Positions 25,999 to 35,287 of a DNA stretch of 64,000 bases are shown in pieces. Origin of the DNA: DFXE01 sp032054765. Its GTDB lineage: Bacteria > Bacteroidota > Bacteroidia > Bacteroidales > Tannerellaceae. Numbering within the stretch: the first letter of the stretch is position 1; each line of letters opens with the position of its first letter. The stretch lies in assembly GCA_032054765.1 (NCBI GenBank), contig DAMBSC010000008.1, forward strand, positions 186,001 to 250,000. The letters run 5' to 3'. The position numbers were made by a program, and so were the translations under genes. The notes beneath the pieces were generated by a model. The model searched no databases and was not told the origin of the DNA. It saw only the letters and a list, made by a program, of their open reading frames with translations.

Positions 25999-26754
25999 TT
26001 ATATATCGTTTACGATCCACGTCTTAAACTCCGAAGCTTTATTCTTACTGATATAGATTCTTTCGGGTGTGTCTATGCATAGGTTGATTAGGAGGCGGTT
26101 GTCGAACCAGATTGTGATGTTTTGAACACTGTCGCGTGCTATCAGGAATTGTTTGTTGGCACGGAAGAATTCGGTAGGGTTTAAATTGATTGATATTTGT
26201 TCGAGGGTTTTTATATATGGGTATGATGAGCCGTCTTTCATACAGATTTTTGTGTTTTTCTCGGACGTATAAAAACAAGCGACATCTTTGAGGGCAATAG
26301 GGATTAGTTTATCTCTTACCGGGATCAGTAGGCGGTCTTTGTAGCGGGGAGAAGGGTTAACTTGCGTCATTCGAGTTAGGTATTCAACGACTTCAGTTCT
26401 TGTCCATTTACTGAATTTACGTAAGGCACGCGTTAGCTCGTCTGTTTTAATCGGCTTAAGTAGATAATCCACACTGTTTACTTTGAATGCTTCAATGGCA
26501 TATTCATCATAAGCAGTGGTGAATATAATGGCTGTTTCTACTTGTATGCTGTCGAAGATTGAGAAGGCGGAACCGTCGGAGAGGTGTATGTCCATCAGGA
26601 TGAGGTCGGGTGCCGGATGGGTCTGGAGCCAGTTGATTGTCTGGCTGATACTTTCGGTATTGCCTACTATCTCGATATCGAGTTCTATCTCAGCAATGAT
26701 GGTGATGAGGTTTTCGTAAGCAACGGTTTCGTCTTCTACTATCAGTATTTTCAT
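25999..26754 (-). CDS. LytTR response regulator
   Basis: A 251-residue regulator: receiver (about 1-115) with E7-D8 and phospho-acceptor Asp55 (LILMDIHLSD) and Lys in DYLLKPIKTDE, and a LytTR domain (about 145-248) with LKDVACFYTSEKNTKICM and FFRANKQFLIARDSV. It is encoded 6 bp after its kinase. This third LytTR pair sits in host-like DNA, unlike the two in the mobile region. Targets are unknown. Confidence 0.9.
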   Translation of the reverse strand: MKILIVEDETVAYENLITIIAEIELDIEIVGNTESISQTINWLQTHPAPDLILMDIHLSDGSAFSIFDSIQVETAIIFTTAYDEYAIEAFKVNSVDYLLKPIKTDELTRALRKFSKWTRTEVVEYLTRMTQVNPSPRYKDRLLIPVRDKLIPIALKDVACFYTSEKNTKICMKDGSSYPYIKTLEQISINLNPTEFFRANKQFLIARDSVQNITIWFDNRLLINLCIDTPERIYISKNKASEFKTWIVNDI

Positions 26755-26760
26755 GGGGTG

Positions 26761-27771
26761 TTATTTGAGTGGTAAGTAGACTGTATAGGTGTTTCCGTCG
26801 TCTTCGATACGGATTTGTTTGTTCATAAGGAGGGCGAAACGGTTTTCGAGGTTTTTCAATCCTGTACCGTTTGTCGCCGAGGGTGATAGTTTGGGGTATA
26901 TAGGGTTGGTGACTACGAGTTCATCTGCTTCGTTCAGGTAAATTGCAACTTCCATCTTATGTTGGCTGTCTATCGTGTTGTGTACGACGATATTGTCTAT
27001 AAGGGGGAGGATGGAGAGTACGGGTAGCTGGAGGTCGAGTTTACCGGGATCGACGTCGATATTGAAGATTAGTTTGTTGGCAAAGCGGACTTCCATCATG
27101 TAGCGGAAGGCTTGCACAAATTCGAGTTCTTCGGCGAGGGTGACGAGTCCTTTCCTATCGCTCTGGAGGATGTACCGGAATACGTCGGAGAGTTTGTTGA
27201 CGAATGCGAGCGTGTTTTCATCTTCTTTCTTACGGACTAATGCGGTGAGGCTGTTGAGCGAATTAAAGAAGAAATGGGGATTGATCTGGTTTGCTAAGGC
27301 ATCGCAGCGGCTTTGCAGGTTCTCGATTTTGAGTTGTTCTATTTCCTGTTCTTTTTTTCGTTGTACATGGTACATCATAAAGAGATGTCCGGCAAAGGTG
27401 CAAACTATGAAAACAACAAAGAACTGGAATAACAGGACGCTACCAAAGCCGTGTATCTTTCCGTTCCAGAGGTACATGATGAGTACAAAGAGGATATATG
27501 CTACAATTGTGATTACGACGGTCCTGAGGGAGCGATCCTGAAAAGAAAGGTTCTTTATTTTATTGAGGTTATATGTCAGTAATCCCCATATGAGAAGGGC
27601 AAAGTACGAATACCGGATAAAGAAAAATGTCAGGTGGCGGGCATGTTTAGACTCGTCCAGAAAACTGAGTTCCCAGGGTAGGCAGGATATATTGGGGTAA
27701 ACAATAAAGATTGCACTGACCAGACTAATGAGCAGTAGCTTGAATGGACTGTAGTTATCTAATATTTTCAT
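26761..27771 (-). CDS. LytS-type sensor histidine kinase
   Basis: A 336-residue kinase with about four membrane segments (residues 10-140), QINPHFFFNSLNSLTALV with the phospho-accepting His, the N box LSILPLIDNIVVHN, and a G box NGTGLKNLENRFALL. In the N box Asp replaces the usual Glu before Asn. It is the first gene of a two-gene operon with a -7 box at 27788-27795. Confidence 0.9.
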   Translation of the reverse strand: MKILDNYSPFKLLLISLVSAIFIVYPNISCLPWELSFLDESKHARHLTFFFIRYSYFALLIWGLLTYNLNKIKNLSFQDRSLRTVVITIVAYILFVLIMYLWNGKIHGFGSVLLFQFFVVFIVCTFAGHLFMMYHVQRKKEQEIEQLKIENLQSRCDALANQINPHFFFNSLNSLTALVRKKEDENTLAFVNKLSDVFRYILQSDRKGLVTLAEELEFVQAFRYMMEVRFANKLIFNIDVDPGKLDLQLPVLSILPLIDNIVVHNTIDSQHKMEVAIYLNEADELVVTNPIYPKLSPSATNGTGLKNLENRFALLMNKQIRIEDDGNTYTVYLPLK

Positions 27772-27787
27772 CTGGTAACGTTTTTTA

Positions 27788-27795
27788 CAAAGATA
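27788..27795 (-). promoter_or_regulatory. -7 box for the LytS/LytTR operon
   Basis: TATCTTTG on the minus strand fits TAnnTTTG, 16 bp before the ATG at 27771. No good -33 partner. Confidence 0.45.
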
Positions 27796-27817
27796 TTTTT
27801 TTTTGCTTTTCCTGCTA

Positions 27818-28909
27818 TCAGACTACTTCGGTAAACCGGTGTGTTGGCTGGGGCCTTCCGGGTTGGAGATATCGCCAGGAGATGATTTCGGGAGTATAGC
27901 TGTCAGCACAAAGTGTGTCGAGGGTCTCACGGACAATACGGTCGAGGTTTTCCGGAGTGGTTTCCACACGGGCGTTGATGATTAGTTTGATTTCTTCGCT
28001 GCGAACGGCAGAGCCACGAACGGAAAGGGTTCCGGCATTTCCTGTCAGGTTTCCGACGATGAATTTGCTGCCGTTTTCAGCAATTAGTTTGACGTGTCCG
28101 ACGGGTAGCTTTTCTTCGTCGAAGCGGGCGGCTAAGTTAGTGAGGAGGGTGTGTGTGAAGGTGTCCCAATCGGTGTCGGAACCTTGGAGGTAAACAGTGC
28201 CGTTGAGCCAGCCGAGAACGGCTTCGCCATTGGCGTATATATCATAATCCATTTCAATGAGGCGTTTTCCGGCATCTTGACGAGTAGTTACCTGTGACAG
28301 CCATTCGTCTGTTCCGTTTCCTTTTTCCGCACTGATGGCCAGAATGGTGGCGGAAGGGAATGTCTGTGCGGTACGTTGTTTGAGGTCTTCCAACTGATTG
28401 TCGCTCAGCAGGTCGGTTTTATTGATCAGGATGATATCACTCTCCTCCAGTTGTTTGCGGAGTATATAAGCTGCATCGGGGTGTAAGCCGGCGTTTTCTC
28501 CTGCGAGTACAGAGTCAAGGCGCGTTGGGTCGGCTAAAACGGAGAGGGGAGCGATTTGCAGGTCGCGGTTCCAGTATTGTTTCAGCGGTTGCATTATTGT
28601 GGCCGACAGGTCGGCGCAACTCCCTACAGGTTCGGCGATAATAACATCGGCAGCCACTTCGGCACGTATCTTCCCGATAGCATCGGTAAATCCGTTGAAG
28701 TTGCAGCAAAAACAACTGCCGCTGACTTCAGCTACTTGCAGGTTGTTAAGTGATAACAGTTTGCTGTCAACCAGTTCGGGCGCCTGGTCGTTGGTGATAA
28801 GACCTACGCTAAGCCCCCGGCTTATCAGCTTTTGGGCTGCTTCCCAAAGAAGGGTTGTTTTACCAGCTCCGAGGAAACCTCCGGCGATAATAAGAGTTGT
28901 TGATTTCAT
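27818..28909 (-). CDS. CobW/COG0523 metal-chaperone GTPase
   Basis: A 363-residue G3E-family GTPase: Walker A GGFLGAGKTTLL (10-21), the metal-binding CxCC motif at C66-F-C68-C69, a switch region IIAEPVGSC, and the NKTD guanine-specificity motif. The C-terminal third would be the CobW_C-like part. Family members insert or deliver zinc, cobalt or other metals. The gene follows the aquaglyceroporin gene by 34 bp on the same strand, so they may form an operon. The metal cannot be told from sequence. Confidence 0.88.
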   Translation of the reverse strand: MKSTTLIIAGGFLGAGKTTLLWEAAQKLISRGLSVGLITNDQAPELVDSKLLSLNNLQVAEVSGSCFCCNFNGFTDAIGKIRAEVAADVIIAEPVGSCADLSATIMQPLKQYWNRDLQIAPLSVLADPTRLDSVLAGENAGLHPDAAYILRKQLEESDIILINKTDLLSDNQLEDLKQRTAQTFPSATILAISAEKGNGTDEWLSQVTTRQDAGKRLIEMDYDIYANGEAVLGWLNGTVYLQGSDTDWDTFTHTLLTNLAARFDEEKLPVGHVKLIAENGSKFIVGNLTGNAGTLSVRGSAVRSEEIKLIINARVETTPENLDRIVRETLDTLCADSYTPEIISWRYLQPGRPQPTHRFTEVV

Positions 28910-28943
28910 ATGAGAGAAATTTTATGTATGATTAGAATTTTAT

Positions 28944-29747
28944 TTATTCGCAATCGCATCCCTGAGTTTTCTTTTTCATCAGCGGTTCGATAATATATAA
29001 AAAGAAACAGGCTGCTATGGTTCCACCGATTACCGGACCTAATATATAGACGAAGAAGAATCCTCCGAAGTTATCAGGAAAGGCTGCACTGCTCCAACCG
29101 GAAAGCCAGGCGACCATGCGTGGACCAAAGTCGCGTGCCGGGTTCAATCCTGCCTGTGTAAGGGGTGCCACAAGGAATATGATAGATGAAACGGTCAAGC
29201 CGATAAATACGGGTGCCATTCCGTCACTGGGACGTCCTACGTTGCAACCTTCAGTCAGGGCAAAGATAAACAATACCAAAAGGAAGGTGCCGAATGCTTC
29301 GGCGGCGATGGCCAGGGGCATGGAAACAACAGCGGTTCCTCCGGTATAATATTCACCGAACATTTTAGCGGTAGCAACTGATTCGGCGCTTCCTCTCACG
29401 ATCTCGTGTGTATTTTCATAGGCTGCTATGGAAGGTGAAAATAGAAGGTAAATTGTCCAGCCTGCTACGAAGGCACCGAGGAACTGGGCAATAAGGTAAC
29501 CAGGCAGTTTACGAACGGTCATACGTTTACTTATTACCATGCCGATGGATACAGCAGGGTTCAGATGGGCACACGAGAGGTGACGGGTTATATAGATAGC
29601 AAGGGTAACGCCGATTCCCCATGCCAGACCAATCTGAAAAATGCCGCTGTATTCACTAAACAGGGTGGCTACGGCTACCGAACCGCAGCCAAACAGCACG
29701 AGGATAAAGGTTCCTAATAATTCTCCGGTAAATTCTTTTGCATTCAT
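28944..29747 (-). CDS. MIP-family aquaglyceroporin
   Basis: A 267-residue channel with six membrane segments and the two pore half-helices HLNPAVS (about 61-67) and GLNPARDFGPR. The Asp after the second NPAR is the usual mark of glycerol-conducting members. The C-terminal tail has paired cysteines (QGCDCE). Expected substrate is glycerol or similar small solutes. Directly upstream lies an array of 22-bp palindromic units (29842-29982), which may control it. Confidence 0.9.
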   Translation of the reverse strand: MNAKEFTGELLGTFILVLFGCGSVAVATLFSEYSGIFQIGLAWGIGVTLAIYITRHLSCAHLNPAVSIGMVISKRMTVRKLPGYLIAQFLGAFVAGWTIYLLFSPSIAAYENTHEIVRGSAESVATAKMFGEYYTGGTAVVSMPLAIAAEAFGTFLLVLFIFALTEGCNVGRPSDGMAPVFIGLTVSSIIFLVAPLTQAGLNPARDFGPRMVAWLSGWSSAAFPDNFGGFFFVYILGPVIGGTIAACFFLYIIEPLMKKKTQGCDCE

Positions 29748-30144
29748 AATATATTATATATTAATGTTTTACTAGTCGACGGCAAGTGATTTATAAAAGC
29801 TGAAGTTACTTTTACTATTATTCCTGCTAATATAAAAGATCTTTTTCTCACTATGAATTATTACAATGAGAACTTTTTCTCACCTTGATGAGAATTTTTT
29901 CTCACTGGGAAGAGAACTTTTTCTCATCCTGATGAGAATCTTTTCTCATGCCTATGAGAATAAATTCTCATAGCATTGAAAAAAAGTTTTCTCTTACCTT
30001 TCTTGTCTTGCTATTAGTTTGTTCCAGTTTCATTAGCAGCATTGGAAGTTGAACGCAATTTGTCTATTTATTTTTATTGTAATACCCAATTTGGGATGAA
30101 AGCGAAATATTTAAGGACGAAGACGAATCAGACACGGGGAGCAA
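29748..30144. other. Intergenic region carrying palindrome array 1
   Basis: A 397-bp spacer between the aquaglyceroporin start and the end of the propeller gene. Apart from the array at 29842-29982 I see only AT-rich DNA and no clear -7 box. Confidence 0.5.
29842..29982. repeat. Tandem 22-bp palindrome array 1 (TTCTCA-N6-TGAGAA)
   Basis: Six dyads whose left halves start at 29842, 29874, 29896, 29918, 29940 and 29962. The last five are exactly 22 bp apart; the first has a 10-bp longer spacer (N16). Halves are TTCTCA and TGAGAA with at most one mismatch per half. A degenerate further copy follows near 29987. The array lies 95-235 bp upstream of the aquaglyceroporin ATG and downstream of a broken propeller gene. 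Confidence 0.8.
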
Positions 30145-31398
30145 TTATTTTATTTTGTATGCCATAAGTGCGTCGCCATGCCGGATGTATAGTATGCCAT
30201 TGTGTATGGTGGGGTGTGCCCAGTGTGCGCCGTCTCCTTTGTTTACGCGGAAGTGGCTGATGATGTCGAATCTGTCGGGATTGGGGTTGACAAGGGCTAC
30301 GTTGCCCCGACGCTCTTCGTAACAATAAAGAAGTCCGTCGGCAGCGATGATAGAACCTTTGCTACATCCGTGCCAGGTTGTTTTATAGCGGGTTTTTCCG
30401 GTGTTCCAATCGAGGGCTACCCAATCGCCGTTATTGTTGTTGAACCAGTTTGAGGCGTAGATGGTGCCGTCTATCAGTACCATTCCGCCGGTGTGTACGC
30501 TCAGGTCGTCGTTGCGCCAGAGGACTTTAACGGCTGTGGCATTTTCGTTAAGTTCGAGCATGTGGGAGCGCATTTCGTATGCGTTGCTGATAAATAGTTT
30601 CCCGTTGTGGTAGATGGGTGTATTAATAGCGATTCCATCCATTCCACGCTTAGCGATGAAGTCACAGTCGTTGAATTGCCATTCGATCTTTCCAGTCACG
30701 GGGTTGACACCGTAAACATATTCCTGTGAGAAGCCGATAATTTGCGGGATGCCGTTATGGTTGATGAGCAATGGTGATACATGTGAGCAGGTGTCTTTGA
30801 GTGAGGCTGTTTGCCAGAGGGTTTCGCCTGTTGAGGCGTCCAGGGCTACCATAGTGGTTTGCTGTCCGCAAGGGGTAAAGATTACTTTGTTATCGAATAC
30901 GAGCGGGGATTCCGAGACGCCCCAGACGTTGGTTGTTACTCCGAACTTGCTTTCACCGTTTACTTTCCAGATGATTTTCCCATCGGAGGCATTAATGCAG
31001 ACTACTTCGCCGGGTCCGCTGATAATGTAAACTTTGTCACCAACGATGGTTGGGGTAGTACGGGTGTCGGGGTAGGATTTGGTCCATGCCGGGCCGTAGG
31101 TTATGCTGTATATCTTTTTACCGTCGAGGGTGTAGGCGGTGAGGGTTTCATTCTTTCATTCTTCATCCATGCCGGTGATGTAGATTTTGTCGCCTGCAAT
31201 AACGGGGCTGGAATATCCTTTTCCGGTTCCGGAGGTGCTCCATAGTTGTTCAGGTCCTTCTGCAGGCCAGCTTTTAAGCAGGCCTGTCTCCGGATAGATG
31301 CCGTCGCGGGCAGGGCCTCTCCAACCGGGGTTGGATTGGGCTACGCTTTCTATGCAGAAGGCAAGCGACAAAAATATAAGGAAGTAATATGCTTTCAT
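30145..31398 (-). pseudogene. PQQ-like beta-propeller with in-frame TGA
   Basis: The frame codes for a 417-residue propeller closely related to the next two genes: signal peptide (ending CIESVAQS), WRGPARDGIYPETGLLKSWP near the N-terminus, repeated PQQ-like blades (ASTGETLWQ, NTGKTRYKTTWHG), and the shared C-terminus HNGILYIRHGDALMAYK. At 31156-31158 a TGA replaces a codon that is Glu in both tandem paralogs; length and frame are otherwise kept. Translation should stop after about 80 residues unless the stop is read through or is a base error. It is the last gene of the long minus-strand cluster. Confidence 0.8.
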
Positions 31399-31400
31399 GT

Positions 31401-32642
31401 TTATTTTATCTTGTACGCCATCAATGCATTTCCATGTCGGATATAGAGTATACCGTTATGGATGACAGGGTGCGCCCAGTGAGGGCCTTCGCCTTTGGTG
31501 ATGCGGAACTCGCTGATGACGTTGAACTTTTCGGGGTTGGGGTTGACCAGGGCTACTGTCCCACGGCGCTCGTCGTAGCAGTAGAGAAGGCCGTCGGCGG
31601 AGATGATGGAACCTTTACTTTTGCCTCCACCCCATTCGTTTTCGTATTTGGTTTTTCCGGTGTTCCAATCCACTGCCACCCAGTTGCCTTGATTATTGCT
31701 GATCCAGTTTGAGCCGTAAATGATGCCGTCGAGGAGTACGAAATGTCCGTGATGGGTGTCGAGGTCGTCGTTGCGCCAGACAAGATCGGCTTTTGTTGCA
31801 TCGGCATTTAATTCAAGCATAAAAGCCGGTGCGTTGTATCCATTGGAAAAGAACAGACGACCATTGTGATAGAGTGGAATGTTGGTCGCAATATTTTCTC
31901 TTTCACTGTCAGGGCGTCCCCAATCACTGAATGTCCACGCTATCTCTCCTGTCTCCGGGTTAATACCGAATACATTTTTACCTGTGGCGCCAATTATTTG
32001 CTTTTTACCGTTGTGTGTGATAAGTAATGGTGAAATATAACAGCTATGGTCGCCCAGCGGACGGCTCTTCCATACAGTTTCGCCTGTCCTTGCATTCAGG
32101 GCAACCATTGTTGTCTGATCACCAGCCGGGGTATAAATTACTTTATTGTCAAAGACTAAAGGGCATTCGGAAGTTCCCCAATTACCTGTTTTACGTTCAA
32201 ATAGTGTTCCACCGTCTACTTGCCAGATTATATTTCCATTTTCGATATTCAGACAGTTGATTTCTCCTGAACCACTAATAACATATGCTTTATTTCCTTC
32301 GATAGTTGGAGTGCTACGGGTTTCGGGATAGGATTTATTCCAGGGTGTACCGTATATTATTTCATATATCTTTTTTCCATCCGGTGTATAGGCGGAAAAT
32401 ATTTCTTTATCTTCGCTCTCATTCATCCCGGTGATATAAAGTCGGTTATTATAGATCAGCGGACTGGAATAACCTTTTCCGGCGTCCATTGTTTCCCATA
32501 ACAACTGCGGACCTTCGGCGGGCCATGATTTCAGCAATCCTGTTTCTTTGTAATGCCCGTCACGTTCCGGTCCCCTAAACCCATACGGGGATTGGGCTGT
32601 TGCCGACAGGGATATAAGTAGGAATAAGGTGATGTTTTTCAT
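31401..32642 (-). CDS. Secreted PQQ-like beta-propeller
   Basis: A 413-residue protein with a signal peptide (about 1-17, ending SATAQ), then the family signature FRGPERDGHYKETGLLKSWP and about eight blades with PQQ_2-type strands (for example KVIYTPAGDQTTMVALN, ARTGETVWKSR, DWNTGKTKYENEWGG). The C-terminus WAHPVIHNGILYIRHGNALM is nearly identical in the tandem paralogs; its His residues and the DTHHG loop could bind metal, but that is speculation. PQQ binding itself is not indicated. It is the middle one of three tandem copies, 1-2 bp from its neighbours. Likely periplasmic. Confidence 0.88.
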   Translation of the reverse strand: MKNITLFLLISLSATAQSPYGFRGPERDGHYKETGLLKSWPAEGPQLLWETMDAGKGYSSPLIYNNRLYITGMNESEDKEIFSAYTPDGKKIYEIIYGTPWNKSYPETRSTPTIEGNKAYVISGSGEINCLNIENGNIIWQVDGGTLFERKTGNWGTSECPLVFDNKVIYTPAGDQTTMVALNARTGETVWKSRPLGDHSCYISPLLITHNGKKQIIGATGKNVFGINPETGEIAWTFSDWGRPDSERENIATNIPLYHNGRLFFSNGYNAPAFMLELNADATKADLVWRNDDLDTHHGHFVLLDGIIYGSNWISNNQGNWVAVDWNTGKTKYENEWGGGKSKGSIISADGLLYCYDERRGTVALVNPNPEKFNVISEFRITKGEGPHWAHPVIHNGILYIRHGNALMAYKIK

Positions 32643-32643
32643 A

Positions 32644-33930
32644 TTATTTTATTTTGTATGCCATTAATGCATTCCCGTGGCGGATGTAAAGGATACCGTT
32701 ATTGATTACGGGATGTGCCCAGTGGGGGCCTTCGCCTTTGGTGATGCGGAATTCACTGATGACATCGAATTTTTCCGGAGTCGGATTAACAAGTCCGACT
32801 GCTCCACGGCGTTCGTCGTAGCAGTAGAGGCGGCCATCGGCGGCGATGATGGAGCCTTTGCTTTTGCCACCTCCCCATTCTTTTTCGTATTTGGTTTCTC
32901 CAGTGTTCCAGTCGACTGCTACCCAGTTGCCTGAGGTATTGTTAATCCAGTTTGAACCATAGATTGTGCCGTCTATTAATACGTAACTGCCGTGATGGGT
33001 GTCTAAGTCGTTGTTGCGCCAGGCGAGGCTGACCGCTGTTGCGTCGTCATTCAGTTTCAGCATGAGAGCGCCGATATCGTATCCGTTGGACACAAATAAC
33101 TGTCCGTCTTTATAGATAGGGGAGTTGGGTGCTATCTTTTCCCATCCTCTTTCTGTTGCATTTTGCCCCCAGTCGTCGAATGTCCATTCGATGTTGCCGT
33201 TATCGGGATTGACGCCGAATATGGATTTACCGCTCAAGCCTACGACATGTTTCTTCCCGTTATGTGTGATTAGCATAGGGGATGCATAATTGCTTATGTC
33301 GTTAAGCGAACGGCTTTTCCAGATGATTTCTCCGTTTTCGGCATTTAATGCTACGATGGCGGTCTGGTCGCCTCCAGGGCAGAAGATTATTTTGTTATCG
33401 AATACCAACGGGCATTCGGAGATTCCCCAGGTTCCGGTTTTGCGGCCCAATGTTGTGGCACCGTCAACTTTCCATACGATATCGCCTTTTGCGGTATTGA
33501 GGCAGACTACTTCGCCGTTTCCGCTGATGACATAGGCTTTGTCGCCGACGATTGCCGGAGTGGTTCGTGTTTCCGGATAAGAGTCTTTCCAGGGTGTTCC
33601 ATAAACCACTTCATAGATTTTCTTTCCGTCAAGGGTATAAGCGGAAAAGATTTCCTTGTCTTCGTCTTCGTTCATTCCGGTGATGTATAAGCGGTCGCCT
33701 ACGATGACGGGGCTTGAATAGCCTTTGCCTGCATCAAGGGTTTCCCAGACTTGTTCGGGACCTCCGGCAGGCCAGGTTTTGAGTAAGCCGGTCTCGGGAT
33801 AAATTCCGTTGCGATCGGGTCCGCGCCAACCGTGTTGTGATTGTGCAATTGCTGTTGTAGCCAGCAATGAAGCAAATGCTATACATATACACACTAAATT
33901 CTTTTTTTGTAAAATCTTCATGTCATTCAT
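32644..33930 (-). CDS. Secreted PQQ-like beta-propeller
   Basis: A 428-residue propeller, first of three tandem paralogs. The start may be Met1 or Met4 (MKILQKKNL); the signal peptide ends ATTAIAQS. Signature WRGPDRNGIYPETGLLKTWP, blades such as NTAKGDIVWKVDG, NAENGEIIWKSR and DWNTGETKYEKEWGGG, and the common C-terminus. Strong similarity to the next two genes points to recent tandem duplication, which may mean dosage or diversification. It follows the glycosyltransferase gene by 3 bp. Confidence 0.88.
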   Translation of the reverse strand: MNDMKILQKKNLVCICIAFASLLATTAIAQSQHGWRGPDRNGIYPETGLLKTWPAGGPEQVWETLDAGKGYSSPVIVGDRLYITGMNEDEDKEIFSAYTLDGKKIYEVVYGTPWKDSYPETRTTPAIVGDKAYVISGNGEVVCLNTAKGDIVWKVDGATTLGRKTGTWGISECPLVFDNKIIFCPGGDQTAIVALNAENGEIIWKSRSLNDISNYASPMLITHNGKKHVVGLSGKSIFGVNPDNGNIEWTFDDWGQNATERGWEKIAPNSPIYKDGQLFVSNGYDIGALMLKLNDDATAVSLAWRNNDLDTHHGSYVLIDGTIYGSNWINNTSGNWVAVDWNTGETKYEKEWGGGKSKGSIIAADGRLYCYDERRGAVGLVNPTPEKFDVISEFRITKGEGPHWAHPVINNGILYIRHGNALMAYKIK

Positions 33931-33933
33931 ATT

Positions 33934-35202
33934 TTATGATTTTATATATTGTTTATAAATTGATTCCAGTTTTTTGCTCATTACACTTTGATTGTACCGC
34001 TTAAGGGAGAGATTGTTTGCTTCATCAACCATGCGGTTGTATCTTTCCTGATCTGTAAGAATAGTTTCAAGGGCATCTGCCAGTGTTTTACTGTCGTTGG
34101 GTTGATAGAGTATTCCGGCATTTCCTACGATTTCAGGGAAAGATCCTGTTGCCGGTTCCACAGCCGGACGTCCGGCTGCAAATGCTTCACACAGGTAAAG
34201 TCCTACTCCTTCTTCAAAAGTGAGAGGTACCGAAATAACTGTTATAGAGCGGAAAAAGTCAGCATGTTCTTCCAGATTGTAAGATCCTGAAATTTCTACA
34301 TCCTTGGGATAACAAGAGAGGATTTTTCTTATTTCTTTGAGAAAACGTTTGTCTTTTCCGGTATATCCTCCGCCTATTTTCAGCTTCAGGCGAGGTATTG
34401 TATTTCTTTTTTTCAGTTCAACGAATGCTTTGGCAAGTATGTCGAGGCCGTTTACGCGGTTCATACGGTAGAAGAAACCGATTACGGGTGATTCGGGGTA
34501 AGCGGTTGATGCGTATTTTTCTTTATCCACTGCGGGATAAACAACGTCGATGTTTCTTATCCCGGGTATGCATTCCTTTGCTATATTCCGGTAGAATTCG
34601 CTGGTGGTGATAAAGTGACTGATATATTGGGTATTATCTGCTATTGCCTGCCAGGCTATTCCGGCATGGACTTTGTTAAGGCTGTCAATCCAGACTTCTT
34701 CATCCTGTACGGAACAGATAATGGGTATGTCAAGCTGTTGCTGCAGGGTTTTGGCAATTCCGGCAAGTAGTGTACTGGATAAATGGATAATATCCGGCAT
34801 TTCTTCTTCCTTTATCCAGTTAATCATTGGTGTTATATGTTCTGCGAATACCGGGTCATCGCCTGTAATCATCGAAAGAGTCATGTCCTCCATACCTTCG
34901 GCCGAAGTCGTACCTGAAAGGGAGGATGCTAAATCAAGCATTTTGCCGGAGCCGGTGATGCGTTGTATCCATCGTGGCATCCGGGTTTTGCGGAAGAATT
35001 TTTGGGCCGCATAATAGGTCGGAGCCGGAAAGAACAAAGGAGTGTCTGCCTGAAATGAAGGCTGTTTCAAAGGGAGATAAAGCGGCATGATAACAACATC
35101 ATGCCCGGCTTTACGTAAAGCCGTTGCCTGCAAATTATCGCGAAAGCAATTGCCGCAATAAAAGGAGTCGCCTGAGCCGGGTATGATGAAGAGGATTTTC
35201 AT
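33934..35202 (-). CDS. GT4-family glycosyltransferase
   Basis: A 422-residue glycosyltransferase with two Rossmann-like halves. The N-terminus MKILFIIPGSGDSFYCGNCFRDN is typical of the GT-B fold; the C-terminal half has PVIGFFYRMNRVNGLDILAKAFVEL and the donor-binding E-x7-E type segment (TFEEGVGLYLCEAFAAGRPAVEP). No signal peptide; cytosolic or at the inner-membrane face. Substrates are unknown. In this operon it could glycosylate a lipid or a terpenoid made by the right-hand genes, but the link is only by neighbourhood. Confidence 0.85.
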   Translation of the reverse strand: MKILFIIPGSGDSFYCGNCFRDNLQATALRKAGHDVVIMPLYLPLKQPSFQADTPLFFPAPTYYAAQKFFRKTRMPRWIQRITGSGKMLDLASSLSGTTSAEGMEDMTLSMITGDDPVFAEHITPMINWIKEEEMPDIIHLSSTLLAGIAKTLQQQLDIPIICSVQDEEVWIDSLNKVHAGIAWQAIADNTQYISHFITTSEFYRNIAKECIPGIRNIDVVYPAVDKEKYASTAYPESPVIGFFYRMNRVNGLDILAKAFVELKKRNTIPRLKLKIGGGYTGKDKRFLKEIRKILSCYPKDVEISGSYNLEEHADFFRSITVISVPLTFEEGVGLYLCEAFAAGRPAVEPATGSFPEIVGNAGILYQPNDSKTLADALETILTDQERYNRMVDEANNLSLKRYNQSVMSKKLESIYKQYIKS

Positions 35203-35218
35203 ATCTTATAAGTTTAAT

Positions 35219-35287
35219 GTTCAAAGTTCAAAGTTTGATGTTTCGTGTTCTTGGTTCGGGGTTTGTTCTAAACTTTGAACTTTGAAC
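35219..35287. repeat. Perfect 18-bp inverted repeat at the permease stop
   Basis: GTTCAAAGTTCAAAGTTT (35219-35236) and its exact complement (35270-35287) flank 33 nt. The left arm contains the stop of the ABC permease. The words belong to a TTCAAAGTTC-type repeat seen also at 36632-36652 and 49904-49934. Confidence 0.7.
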
